From the NCBI GenBank assembly GCA_963540225.1, contig CAUTNH010000028.1, positions 1 to 11,458 on the forward strand: DNA of 11,458 nucleotides, written 5' to 3'. Position 1 is the stretch's first letter. Every line of letters begins with the position of its first letter. Positions 1 through 7,157 of this stretch are shown piece by piece. Origin of the DNA: CAUTNH01 sp963540225. Its GTDB lineage: Bacteria; Bacillota_I; Bacilli_A; Acholeplasmatales; Acholeplasmataceae. The notes beneath the pieces are model-generated. The model saw nothing but the letters and a program-made list of their open reading frames with translations. It ran no database searches and was not told where the DNA came from. Both the position numbers and the translations under genes were made by a program.

Positions 1-719
1 CTCCATATATTTACGCATTTTACCACTACACATGGAATTCCACTTGCCTCTGCCTCACTCTAGTTGACCAGTTTTTTAAGCAATACGCCGTTGAGCAGCG
101 CATTTATACCTAAAACTTAATCTTCCGCCTACGCACCCTTTACACCCAATAATTCCGGATAACGCTCGCCCCCTATGTATTACCGCGGCTGCTGGCACAT
201 AGTTAGCCGGGGCTTATTCATTTAGTACTATCACTTACATCTCATTTCCTAAATGTATCATTTCTCCTAAATAAAAGAACTTTACATACTAAAAGTACTT
301 CTTCATTCACGCGGTATCGCTCGGTCAGGGTTGCCCCCATTGCCGAAGATTCTCTACTGCTGCCTCCCGTAGGAGTTTGGGCCGTTCTCAGTCCCAATGT
401 GGCCGTTCAACCTCTCAGTCCGGCTACGCATCATCGCCTTGGTAGGCCTTTACCCCACCAACTAGCTAATGCGCCGCGAGCCCCTCTATTAGCGGTGGCT
501 TGCACCACCCTTTTAAATCTGTAAGATGCCTTACTAACTCTTATTGGGTATTAGCACCCGTTTCCGTTTGTTATCCCCATCTTATAGGCAGGTTACTCAC
601 GTGTTACTCACCCGTTCGCCACTAAAACTTTAATGCAAGCATCAAAGTTTCCGTTCGACTTGCATGTATTAGACGTACCGCCAGCGTTAATCCTGAGCCA
701 GGATCAAACTCTTCATTAT
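1..719 (-). rRNA. rrs: 16S ribosomal RNA, 5' part (runs off the left edge)
   Basis: This is the 5' half of small-subunit rRNA, read on the minus strand. Universal landmarks are visible in order: the 27F-type site AGAGTTTGATCCTGGCTCAG (complement of 693-712), the 338 region ACTCCTACGGGAGGCAGCAG (357-376) and the 515 region GTGCCAGCAGCCGCGGTAA (180-198). Spacing between these sites is within a few bases of E. coli numbering, so there is no large insertion or deletion. The mature 5' end is placed at about 719 by extrapolating from E. coli position 8 at 712. The window edge cuts the gene near E. coli position 712, so the V5-V9 regions and the anti-Shine-Dalgarno tail are not visible. Sequence details look like Mollicutes or related uncultured Bacilli, judged by eye only. 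Confidence 0.98.
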
Positions 720-758
720 CCTTTTTTTAACTCTTAAATTGGTTTTCTTACCATTTTC

Positions 759-777
759 GTATACTTTTTATGTATAC
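759..777. repeat. GTATAC inverted repeat in the 16S leader
   Basis: Two copies of GTATAC are separated by seven A/T bases. They would form a 6-bp stem with a 7-nt loop in the precursor RNA about 40 nt upstream of the mature 16S end. It could be a leader structure or part of a processing stem, but the stem is short and AT-rich. Confidence 0.3.
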
Positions 778-823
778 CTTTTGTGCATTTTTTTGTTTGA
801 TATTTAGTTGCCAAAGACTTTAA

Positions 824-829
824 ATTATA
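824..829 (-). promoter_or_regulatory. Candidate -10 box of the rRNA promoter
   Basis: A perfect TATAAT on the minus strand lies about 105 nt before the mature 16S end, a usual leader length for a bacterial rRNA promoter. Transcription would begin near 816-818. No good -35 hexamer lies 16-18 nt upstream (TAAAAG at spacing 17). The spacer itself is a perfect inverted repeat, annotated separately. Confidence 0.5.
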
Positions 830-846
830 CATGTTTTTAAAACATG
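830..846. repeat. 17-nt perfect inverted repeat abutting the rRNA -10 box
   Basis: On the minus strand CATGTTTT and AAAACATG flank a single central A, giving eight perfectly paired positions. The repeat ends at the base just before TATAAT, so it fills exactly the -35/-10 spacer of the candidate rRNA promoter. A protein-binding operator is the natural reading. With only one central base it is a poor RNA hairpin. Confidence 0.45.
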
Positions 847-853
847 CTTTTAT

Positions 854-882
854 ATATTAACACATTGAATAAAAAAAAACAA
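854..882 (-). promoter_or_regulatory. Second, weak candidate rRNA promoter
   Basis: TTGTTT (877-882) and TAATAT (854-859) are separated by 17 nt on the minus strand, matching 3/6 and 4/6 of the consensus. This would be an upstream tandem promoter for the rRNA gene. In such AT-rich sequence, matches of this quality arise easily by chance. Confidence 0.22.
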
Positions 883-949
883 ATAAAATGATTTTAAAAC
901 CAAAATAGAAGAATTTAATACTTGAAATACTATACTTTTCTATTTATTT

Positions 950-966
950 AATGTTTTATAAACATT
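950..966. repeat. AATGTTT/AAACATT inverted repeat at the end of the protein operon
   Basis: Two 7-nt arms pair perfectly around a 3-nt loop, starting inside the stop codon of the last protein gene. The stem has only one G-C pair and is not followed by a U-run on the minus strand, so it is at best a weak RNA 3'-end structure and not a convincing intrinsic terminator. Confidence 0.25.
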
Positions 967-1448
967 TATTTGCTTTTTATAATTTTTATTACATCTTTTC
1001 TATTTTTTTGACATACAAGACATAACCAGTTGTTAAATTCATTGATTAGGTCGCTTTCACATTTTAATTCAAAAAGTATATCTTTAAAAAAGTCCCTGTT
1101 TGCTTTTTCCATATTTATATCATAGTTATTCTTTTTAAAATAATTATGAACTAATTCATTTCTAAAAGATAGAATTTCTTGCAACATCTTATACCTTTTT
1201 AAATCATTAAAAACTTTATAATCCTGGGCATACGCTATTATTTGACCAAGAGTTTTATTTTGAATAGATTTTAATATTTCATCACTTTTTTTCTCTAGTA
1301 GTTTAATATTATCTAATTTATTAGTTTTAAAAAAAGTTGTTGCAATTGCATTTGCTAAGTTCTTTTCAATATATTGAACTTCTTTAATGATTTCGAAAAA
1401 CCAGACTTTAATTTCTAAATCAAGCTTATTTATCTCATCAACTAGCAC
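966..1448 (-). CDS. HEPN-like helical protein with RX4HXY motif (160 aa)
   Basis: A small, soluble, apparently all-helical protein of unknown function. Residues 96-103 read RNELVHNY, which matches the RX4HXY signature of HEPN-domain ribonucleases such as HepT toxins. Flanking sequence (SFRNELVHNYF, preceded and followed by long amphipathic helices) also looks HEPN-like. In HepT the motif carries the catalytic Arg and His and a Tyr that the partner MNT nucleotidyltransferase modifies. No MNT gene or other antitoxin is present here, so a toxin role is not supported by context. The start is GTG, chosen because a strong AAGGAGA sits 6 nt upstream and because it overlaps the preceding TAG stop by one base (TAGTG). 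It is the last protein gene before the 16S gene. The family assignment rests on the motif and helical pattern only. Confidence 0.85.
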   Translation of the reverse strand: MLVDEINKLDLEIKVWFFEIIKEVQYIEKNLANAIATTFFKTNKLDNIKLLEKKSDEILKSIQNKTLGQIIAYAQDYKVFNDLKRYKMLQEILSFRNELVHNYFKKNNYDINMEKANRDFFKDILFELKCESDLINEFNNWLCLVCQKNRKDVIKIIKSK

Positions 1449-3331
1449 TATTTATCTCCTTGAATTTTTAATATTTCAAGCAGTTCACGTCCAACTTTAA
1501 TATTTAGATAATATACTAAATCCTCATAAAACTTGACTTTTTTATTACGGTCATTTTTAAATAAATCATTTATTGCTTTCGCTTTTTCCGAAAATGTATA
1601 CTTTTTACTTGTATCAATTAAAACATCAAGTCCGTTATCGCTTCCGCTATATTTTTCTTTTAATTCAATTAAAGTTTGTATTAGTGCGTCTTTTATAGTT
1701 TTTAAATCATTGTCATCAATTTCTACAATTATGCAAAGCTGGCTTTCTACAACTTTTAAATCAATTATTTTATATTTTGATAACTCCTCTAATTTTTCGA
1801 TGAAGTTTTCAAATACAAAAGTATTATCTTTTATAAAATTTGTATTTTTTAAATGAGCAATTATTCCTTTTAATATATCTTGGTTAAAGTCTAAGAAATT
1901 TCCAAACTTGATATTTTCAATTTCTAAAATTAAATTACTTTTTTCTAGAATTGGTTTAGTTTTAAATGTAATAGTTGTTTCAACTTTTTTGCTTTCATCA
2001 TCATCTTTAAAAATTTCAATCTTAACAACTACATCAATAATACCATCTTTTATACTTACAATATCAGGATATTTTGCCCTAATACGATATTTAAATTTTG
2101 AATTTTTATTTAATCTTAACTTTATTCCTTGCTCAAATATGGCAACATTTTTTAAATCCTGTTTCATAACAGCATACATAAATATTTTTCTTAACTTCTC
2201 TTGAGGAAGTACAATTGAGAAAAGTTTTTCATCATCTTGCAATATATCCTTAGCAGAGGTATTATTTAAACCAATAAAGATTTCACTTTTAATATCTTTT
2301 AAAATATCAACAATTCGATCACTTGTATTATAAAAAGAAATACCACTATCGTCTATATTATTTTTGATTGATTTTGTTTTTAGGGTAAAAGTTAATTTTG
2401 AATTTTTAAACTCAAAGTCAAATATTTTTTTATCAGATACATCATCTGATAACTTATTATATAATTTTGAAACATCTTCTTCTTTTTCTTTTTTATATAA
2501 ATTTTTCTTATTTGTTTCATTTTTTACATATGCTAAAATTCTTTCAACAGGCATTTTTAATGTATAGTTATCAAAATCAACACTTAGTAGAGGCTCTTTC
2601 AAAGGATAACCATTTCTTAAATCATCTAGGGTTTTCTTTAATCCTTTATTGCTTTGTGCTACTTTAAACAATATCTTTTTAAAAAGATTAAGAGATATTA
2701 CTAAATTTCCAACATATGCTTTCTTTAATATTAAATTTATTGATTTAGTATCTTTATTAAATTCTATTTTAAATGTCAGATAAACTGATGTTTTATATTT
2801 TATAGGTTTAAATAAATCAAGTCCTGCACAAATAGTTATATATTCACCATCTAATTTAAACCAAGCTCCTTTAAAAGCATAGGTTGGGTTCTTATTCTTA
2901 TCATAAAACTTTTTTAAATAATACTTATCATTGCTATCTTTTTTTAAAAATTCACTATCTTTAAAAAAAGATTTGTAGAAAAACTGATATAAGATTTTAT
3001 TTAAATCTTCTTGTGAAAAATCAAAATTTACATCTCTTTCACCTTTATCATTTAAGTATGTATCAAATTTTTCTTCAAATACATTATTTAAATTATCATC
3101 ATTTAACTTATCATAGTTTGGAATTTGAAAATTGTGATATGTTGAAATTGCAACACAAAAAACGATAAATATTATGCTTAAAATAATAAGAAAAAACGAT
3201 AGGAAAATTTTAAGTCCTATTCTTTTTTTCTTAGGTTTTTTTATATTTTTTTCACTTTTATTTTTTTCGCCATAACTATTGTTAAAATCTTGATTTTGGT
3301 TATAGCTATTATAGTAGTTTCTTTCTTCCAT
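1448..3331 (-). CDS. Membrane-anchored extracytoplasmic protein with duplicated DUF2140/YpmS-like module (627 aa)
   Basis: No firm family recognised. Residues 1-39 are Asn/Tyr-rich and then Lys-rich, followed by one hydrophobic segment (about 40-64). By the positive-inside rule the remaining 560 residues face outside. The exterior contains two related modules of alternating beta-like strands, roughly 100-270 and 368-545. Each starts with an F...QE.L.KI helix (FSQEDLNKIL at 105-114; PQEKLRKIF at 376-384). Each then has a TFK...NLIL...GN pattern (186-209 and 455-478) and ends with a strand plus helix (248-270, 520-545). This arrangement resembles the Firmicute YpmS/DUF2140 pattern, a weak similarity seen by eye. 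There is no lipobox, LPXTG or catalytic motif. The start ATG overlaps the tsaD stop by one base (TAATG), with no clear Shine-Dalgarno, suggesting translational coupling. A structural or lipid/surface-binding role is possible but not shown. Confidence 0.88.
   Translation of the reverse strand: MEERNYYNSYNQNQDFNNSYGEKNKSEKNIKKPKKKRIGLKIFLSFFLIILSIIFIVFCVAISTYHNFQIPNYDKLNDDNLNNVFEEKFDTYLNDKGERDVNFDFSQEDLNKILYQFFYKSFFKDSEFLKKDSNDKYYLKKFYDKNKNPTYAFKGAWFKLDGEYITICAGLDLFKPIKYKTSVYLTFKIEFNKDTKSINLILKKAYVGNLVISLNLFKKILFKVAQSNKGLKKTLDDLRNGYPLKEPLLSVDFDNYTLKMPVERILAYVKNETNKKNLYKKEKEEDVSKLYNKLSDDVSDKKIFDFEFKNSKLTFTLKTKSIKNNIDDSGISFYNTSDRIVDILKDIKSEIFIGLNNTSAKDILQDDEKLFSIVLPQEKLRKIFMYAVMKQDLKNVAIFEQGIKLRLNKNSKFKYRIRAKYPDIVSIKDGIIDVVVKIEIFKDDDESKKVETTITFKTKPILEKSNLILEIENIKFGNFLDFNQDILKGIIAHLKNTNFIKDNTFVFENFIEKLEELSKYKIIDLKVVESQLCIIVEIDDNDLKTIKDALIQTLIELKEKYSGSDNGLDVLIDTSKKYTFSEKAKAINDLFKNDRNKKVKFYEDLVYYLNIKVGRELLEILKIQGDK
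1455..1461 (-). promoter_or_regulatory. Strong ribosome binding site fixing the GTG start at 1448
   Basis: AAGGAGA lies 6 nt upstream of GTG, inside the 3' end of the preceding gene. It is one of the few clear Shine-Dalgarno sequences in the run, where most internal genes rely on overlapping stop/start codons. Confidence 0.8.
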
Positions 3332-4332
3332 TATTTTGTTGAATAAGGTTTAATTAAATAAGTCTTTAACTCCTTTTTTTCTTTTTTAGATAAATTTTGA
3401 TATTTATAATATGCAGCAACTGCAATCATTGCGGCATTATCGGTGCAGTATTTAAATTCTGGTATATATATATTATAATTTGTGAATTCATTTTCTAAAA
3501 TTTCACGAAGCCTTTTATTAGCACTAACACCACCACCAATTATTAAATTTTTAACCTTATAATCAGTAAGTGCCTTTTTTACTTTTCTAACAATTAGCTC
3601 AAGCGCAGTTTCTTGAAATGACTTTGCCATATCTTTAATATTTATTTCAGTGTTTTTTCCTTTTAGATTATGAACTTTATTTATAACAGCGCTTTTTAAT
3701 CCAGAATATGAAAAATCATAATCATCAGATTTAACAAGCATTTTAGGAAGATTATATGTATCGCTTCCATCTTTTGCAAGACTATCTATTATAGGTCCGC
3801 CTGGATAATCAAGCCCTAAAACTCTTGCTACTTTATCATATGACTCACCAATTGAATCATCTTTTGTTTTCCCAATAATTTTAAATTTCTCAATACTTTT
3901 AGCATATATTAACTCGGTATGTCCACCACTTATTAAAAGAGCAATTGCAGGAAATTTTGGAATACTACTTAAAAACGATGCGTAAAGATGACCTTTTAAG
4001 TGATCACAACCGATTATTGGAAGATTATTAGAAATTGCAAAACTATTAGCTGCAACAATTCCAACAATTAAAGAACCAATTAACCCCGGACCACTTGTTA
4101 CAGCAACTAATGAGATATCTTCTTTTTTTATTTTAGCATCTGCTATAGCCTTATCGAATACTTCACAAATAACTTTGATATGATTCCTTGATGCAATTTC
4201 TGGGACAACCCCACCATATAACTTGTGAATATCTATCTGAGATACTACTACATTAGATAAAACTTTATTGCCATTTTCTAAAATGGCAACACTTGTCTCA
4301 TCGCAACTACTTTCAACGGCTAATATTATCAT
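3331..4332 (-). CDS. tsaD: tRNA N6-adenosine threonylcarbamoyltransferase TsaD (Kae1/YgjD/Gcp)
   Basis: Catalytic subunit of the t6A enzyme: it transfers the threonylcarbamoyl group from threonylcarbamoyl-AMP to A37 of ANN-decoding tRNAs. It works with TsaB and TsaE, both encoded just upstream. The family pattern is intact over 333 aa: ESSCDET at 7-13, GGVVPEIASR at 40-49, SGPGL at 80-84, the metal ligands H111 and H115 (HLKGH), SGGHTEL at 135-141, DFSYSGLKSA at 206-215, GGGVSAN at 266-272, and the third metal ligand D298 in CTDNAA. Length is normal for the family (about 335-345). The ATG overlaps the rimI stop in an ATGA junction with no separate ribosome site, indicating translational coupling. 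Confidence 0.98.
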   Translation of the reverse strand: MIILAVESSCDETSVAILENGNKVLSNVVVSQIDIHKLYGGVVPEIASRNHIKVICEVFDKAIADAKIKKEDISLVAVTSGPGLIGSLIVGIVAANSFAISNNLPIIGCDHLKGHLYASFLSSIPKFPAIALLISGGHTELIYAKSIEKFKIIGKTKDDSIGESYDKVARVLGLDYPGGPIIDSLAKDGSDTYNLPKMLVKSDDYDFSYSGLKSAVINKVHNLKGKNTEINIKDMAKSFQETALELIVRKVKKALTDYKVKNLIIGGGVSANKRLREILENEFTNYNIYIPEFKYCTDNAAMIAVAAYYKYQNLSKKEKKELKTYLIKPYSTK

Positions 4333-4757
4333 AAATTTTTAACATATGTAAATGAATCATCATTCCCATAAAACTTCTTTCTTCTATTTATTCTTACAAA
4401 GCCAAGTTTTTCATAGACATGCCTTGCCGCATTATTTCTTACTCTTACATCAAGATATACTCTTTCATAACCTTTTTTAGCAAACTTTTTAAAAAGCCAA
4501 CTAAGTAAATATGAAGCACAGCCCATATTTTGGTATTCTTTTTTTACCCCTATTCCAAATATTTCAATCTCTGGTTTACAATAGGTAAATCCAACATAAC
4601 CAATTATTATTCTATTTCTTATGCAAACATAATAATTTGCATTATTTCTTTCAAGCATAGCATTAAAAATGAAATCTCTTCCGAAAGATTCCCCAAATAA
4701 ACTTTTTTCAATTTTTATAAGCTCATCTATATCTTTAAGCTTTATGGCTCTTATCAT
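4329..4757 (-). CDS. rimI: RimI-type ribosomal protein N-alpha-acetyltransferase (GNAT)
   Basis: GNAT-fold acetyltransferase of the RimI family, which acetylates protein N-termini (classically ribosomal protein S18) and is often encoded between tsaB and tsaD. The start chosen at 4757 gives the typical MIR-x-x-x-x-x-D opening and 142 aa. A longer in-frame reading up to 4802 would add 15 residues buried in tsaB. The acetyl-CoA pyrophosphate loop is QNMGCA at 76-81 (Q/RxxGxG/A). The C-terminal half carries the family pattern LDVRVRNNAARHVYEKLGF at 102-120. No good Shine-Dalgarno precedes the start, which overlaps tsaB by 23 nt. The stop is TGA followed directly by TAA in frame. Confidence 0.93.
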   Translation of the reverse strand: MIRAIKLKDIDELIKIEKSLFGESFGRDFIFNAMLERNNANYYVCIRNRIIIGYVGFTYCKPEIEIFGIGVKKEYQNMGCASYLLSWLFKKFAKKGYERVYLDVRVRNNAARHVYEKLGFVRINRRKKFYGNDDSFTYVKNL

Positions 4758-5331
4758 AATTTGTATACGAATAATTTGGCTCATATGAAAAATAATTTTC
4801 ATCTTTTGCCGTTTTTGAGACTAGCTCATAGTCAATTTTAACATTTTCTAAAAGTTTTTCATCATCTGTTAGATCAATTGTTAGAATATTATCTAATAGT
4901 TTTTTTTCAGTGATTTCATCAATTGTGTAAACTCTTTCAGGTAATATATTATTATCTAAATTATATCCGCCTAAATAATATCTTCCATTTTTAGCATTAT
5001 ATAATGAAATATGAGGCAATTTATATCCTGATGTAAGCAAAAACAGGCTAGATATACTTTTTAAGCTAATATTTAAAGAATATGCAAAAACCTTAGCAAA
5101 TGTTCCTGCAACCCTTACACCCGTATAACTTCCAGGCCCCATACCAACTATAACCTCACCAACCATATTAGGAATAATATTATTTTCTTTAAATAATAAA
5201 TTTACAAAATAAGAAATATAATAGGCGTGATCTTTTTTGGCTATCCTTTGTTTTTTTGCTATTAAATTATTATCTTTAACAAGTCCAACATACAAAAGTT
5301 TTGTTGAACTTTCTAACACTAATTTATACAT
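4735..5331 (-). CDS. tsaB: t6A synthesis partner TsaB (YeaZ)
   Basis: Non-catalytic ASKHA-fold partner that dimerises with TsaD and is needed for t6A formation in bacteria. The opening LVLESST at 4-10 is the usual L.IdTS strand, and GMGPGSYTGVRVA at 63-75 is the TsaB signature. At 198 aa it is shorter than the usual 220-235. The second half is reduced: the normal ending P.YLR.s.ae is only partly recognisable (YEPNYSYTNY at 183-192), lacking the arginine. The dimer-forming N-terminal half looks complete. The gene overlaps tsaE by 13 nt and rimI by 23 nt. Confidence 0.95.
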   Translation of the reverse strand: MYKLVLESSTKLLYVGLVKDNNLIAKKQRIAKKDHAYYISYFVNLLFKENNIIPNMVGEVIVGMGPGSYTGVRVAGTFAKVFAYSLNISLKSISSLFLLTSGYKLPHISLYNAKNGRYYLGGYNLDNNILPERVYTIDEITEKKLLDNILTIDLTDDEKLLENVKIDYELVSKTAKDENYFSYEPNYSYTNYDKSHKA

Positions 5332-5768
5332 TCTAATATTTTTTCATATTTAACACCATTGGGTATTATTTTAACCTCTCTTTTATTTTCATCAATTCTA
5401 ATAAATTCTAATTTTAAATTTTCACTAGGAATAAATTCTTTAACATTACTAGCCCACTCAATTACACTAATACCATCTTGATAGTACTCTTCTAAATCAA
5501 AATCATTCCCTATTTTTTCAAGTCTATAAAAGTCAAAATGATTTAAATTAAACCTCTTGCTTTCATAGCGTTTAAAAATTGTAAAAGATGGACTGTTTAC
5601 ATTATCTGAAATTTTTAAGTTCTTAGCAAGAAATTTTGTAAATGTAGTTTTTCCAGTTGCCAAGTCTCCTTCTAAAATAATCACCTCATCACCAGATAAT
5701 AATTTAGATAATTTTTTTGTAAAATTATTTAAATCGTCTAGATTATTTATTATAATATTTTTATTCAT
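5319..5768 (-). CDS. tsaE: t6A synthesis ATPase TsaE (YjeE)
   Basis: P-loop ATPase that binds the TsaB-TsaD complex and is required for turnover in bacterial t6A synthesis. The Walker A motif is GDLATGKTT at 34-42. NSPSFTIFKRYE at 58-69 matches the family SPTF element, HFDFYRL at 77-83 the h.D.YRL element, and VIEWA at 102-106 the conserved EW. At 149 aa it has normal family length. The ATG overlaps the end of the degV-family gene by 8 nt with no strong ribosome site. With the following tsaB-rimI-tsaD it forms the common Firmicute cluster; tsaC, for the first step, is not in the window. Confidence 0.97.
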   Translation of the reverse strand: MNKNIIINNLDDLNNFTKKLSKLLSGDEVIILEGDLATGKTTFTKFLAKNLKISDNVNSPSFTIFKRYESKRFNLNHFDFYRLEKIGNDFDLEEYYQDGISVIEWASNVKEFIPSENLKLEFIRIDENKREVKIIPNGVKYEKILECIN

Positions 5769-6621
5769 AATTTATATAAAAACCTAATCCACCAGGACCT
5801 ATATGCGAGCATATTACAGGCGTTATTAGTCCTCTATTTTCAATTTTAATATTTTTAAAATCCTTTAATTCCTCTTGTAAACTTTTAAAAAATTCATCAG
5901 ATTTTTCATCGTTTAAAATCTGTTTTTGAAAAATTGTTATATTTTTTTCTTTGTTTTCATTTATTATTTCTAAAAATCTTGCAAAAATTGTCTTTTTAGC
6001 CCTTACATGACCTAAAACAGCAGACTTATAAACAGATAATTTTCCGGCCATAAATTTTAAAATAGGTTTTATTCTAAGCATTTTAGCAATAAAATATTTT
6101 ACACTACCAAGCCTACCATTTATTTTTATAGTCTTTAAATCATCTACTAAAAAATATAAAGCACCTGTTTCAATTAGGCTATTTATTTTTTCAACTGTCT
6201 TATCAAAGTCATTAAATTTATTAAAATATTCTATAAATTTTTCAAGTATATAAACAGATCCACCATCAACAGACATTGTATCAACTACTAAAACATCATC
6301 TTTTTTTAAATCTAGCATATCTTTTGCAAGATTTGCGCTATTAAATGATCCAGATAATGTTTTACTAATTGTAAAACACACTACCTTATCAAAGCCTTTT
6401 TCAAAATGTTTTTTATAGCAAGATAAAAACTCACCAGGAGTAGGTTGGCTTGTCATAATTCTTTCATCTTTTTTTAACGCATTAATTATTTCATCATTTG
6501 TGATATTAGGTTTTTCTATACCTTTATGCATAATTTTTAAATTAGCAACTAATATATTATTGTTTTCTTTATAATCATTGCTAACATTAATAGTCGAATC
6601 AATTACATATCCAATTTTCAC
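5761..6621 (-). CDS. DegV family fatty-acid-binding protein (FakB-like)
   Basis: DegV/FakB proteins bind a single fatty acid and, where known, present it to the FakA kinase for phosphorylation and phospholipid synthesis. Over 286 aa the family landmarks are present: GYVIDST at 4-10, TSQPTPGEF at 57-65, SGSFNSANLA at 90-99, VVDTMSVDGG at 112-121, GRLGS at 169-173, the K.KPIL-type segment (RIKPILKF at 183-190), GHVRAKK at 204-210 and HIGPGGLG at 273-280 near the C-terminus. The GTG start at 6621 was chosen over an ATG 69 nt upstream for two reasons: it gives the canonical KIGYVIDST opening one base after the preceding stop, and GGGGG lies 6 nt before it. The longer form would add 23 unrelated residues overlapping the NifU gene. 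No fakA is present here, so the lipid partner is inferred. Confidence 0.95.
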   Translation of the reverse strand: MKIGYVIDSTINVSNDYKENNNILVANLKIMHKGIEKPNITNDEIINALKKDERIMTSQPTPGEFLSCYKKHFEKGFDKVVCFTISKTLSGSFNSANLAKDMLDLKKDDVLVVDTMSVDGGSVYILEKFIEYFNKFNDFDKTVEKINSLIETGALYFLVDDLKTIKINGRLGSVKYFIAKMLRIKPILKFMAGKLSVYKSAVLGHVRAKKTIFARFLEIINENKEKNITIFQKQILNDEKSDEFFKSLQEELKDFKNIKIENRGLITPVICSHIGPGGLGFYINYE

Positions 6622-6622
6622 A

Positions 6623-6895
6623 TTATACCCCCGATAATTCATCTGCATTATCAACAATAACTCCGATAATTCCTGGTACATATTCAACAAGAAGTTTTTC
6701 TAATCCATCATAAATAGTAACACTTGCCAAATCACAACCAACACACGCACCAGTTAATCTTACATATACAAATCCTTCTTCTATTTTAACAAATTCTATT
6801 TCTCCACCATCACGATTTATATAAGGTCTTATTTTATCAATAACTTCTAATGTTTTTTTCTTTAATTCATCATCCGATAATTTATTTTTAATCAT
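6623..6895 (-). CDS. NifU C-terminal-domain Fe-S scaffold protein (YutI-like)
   Basis: A single-domain Nfu-type protein of 90 aa that would carry or transfer a [4Fe-4S] cluster to client proteins, in the cytoplasm. The family pattern is clear: IRPYINRDGGEIEFV at 22-36, VYVRLTGACVGC at 43-54 with the cluster-binding C51-x-x-C54, and the closing VPGI..V segment at 73-81. Length matches stand-alone Nfu proteins of Firmicutes such as B. subtilis YutI. The ATG overlaps the yutD stop by 8 nt, and GGAG lies about 7 nt upstream (6903-6906). No other isc/suf genes are in the window. Confidence 0.96.
   Translation of the reverse strand: MIKNKLSDDELKKKTLEVIDKIRPYINRDGGEIEFVKIEEGFVYVRLTGACVGCDLASVTIYDGLEKLLVEYVPGIIGVIVDNADELSGV
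6628..6632 (-). promoter_or_regulatory. G-rich ribosome binding site deciding the GTG start at 6621
   Basis: GGGGG, inside the last codons of the NifU gene, lies 6 nt before GTG. In this AT-rich window such a G-run stands out, and it supports the short DegV start. Confidence 0.5.
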
Positions 6896-7157
6896 ATACT
6901 TTCTCCAAAATATAATAAGCTGTATTCATATTACAAGACTCACTTAAATAAATAGGAATATTTCTATAAAAGTTATGACTTGATTTATTAGTATCAAATC
7001 CTTTTAATCTTAAAATATCACTTGAAATATCTCCTACAATAAATTTAAACTTATTATATACTTCTGGAATATATCTTTTTTCAAAATATTGTTTATCAAA
7101 AGCATTCCGATAGTTTTTCAATAATTTAAATTTTCCATGAATAGTCTCAATTAACAT
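6888..7157 (-). CDS. yutD: YutD family protein (DUF1027)
   Basis: Small cytoplasmic protein of the Firmicute YutD family, with no established biochemical role. The recognisable core is KNYRNAFDKQYFEKRY at 14-29, then FIVGDISSDILRLKGF at 39-54, matching the family pattern YR.gF....F..RYs...D...yIVGDWg...LRLkGF. The C-terminus ESCNMNTAYYILEKV (73-87) matches the usual YCN...AYfvLkk ending. At 89 aa it is on the short side. The start ATG sits inside the last codons of the upstream fusion gene (7-nt overlap), with a GGTG shortly before it, and its 3' end overlaps the NifU gene. Confidence 0.85.
   Translation of the reverse strand: MLIETIHGKFKLLKNYRNAFDKQYFEKRYIPEVYNKFKFIVGDISSDILRLKGFDTNKSSHNFYRNIPIYLSESCNMNTAYYILEKVYD

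Noticed and set aside
903..945. Possible terminator after the HEPN-like gene (AAATAGAA ... TTCTATTT)
   Set aside because: The 8-bp arms are almost all A/T, separated by a 27-nt loop, and the following sequence is only TTGG, not a U-run. The 9-nt T-run at 871-879 (minus strand) has no stable hairpin directly before it.
966..1448. A complete HepT-MNT toxin-antitoxin pair
   Set aside because: Only the HEPN-like motif is present. The neighbour is a membrane-anchored protein with no nucleotidyltransferase motif (GSxxxxxxxxDxD), so a toxin-antitoxin system is not supported.
1533..2667. Several plus-strand open frames of 66-107 codons inside the 627-aa gene
   Set aside because: They are antisense to a long minus-strand gene, have Ser/Phe/Leu-rich translations typical of the reverse complement of Lys/Asp-rich sequence, and have no recognisable domain or ribosome site. 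The same holds for the plus frames at 8983-9174 and 9910-10095.
4758..4802. ATG start at 4802 for rimI
   Set aside because: The extra 15 residues do not fit the RimI family, whose usual opening is the MIR at 4757. Neither start has a strong ribosome site, so this is decided on homology.
6622..6690. ATG start at 6690 for the DegV-family gene
   Set aside because: It adds 23 residues unlike any DegV N-terminus and overlaps the NifU gene by 68 nt. The GTG at 6621 gives the canonical opening, with a G-rich ribosome site.
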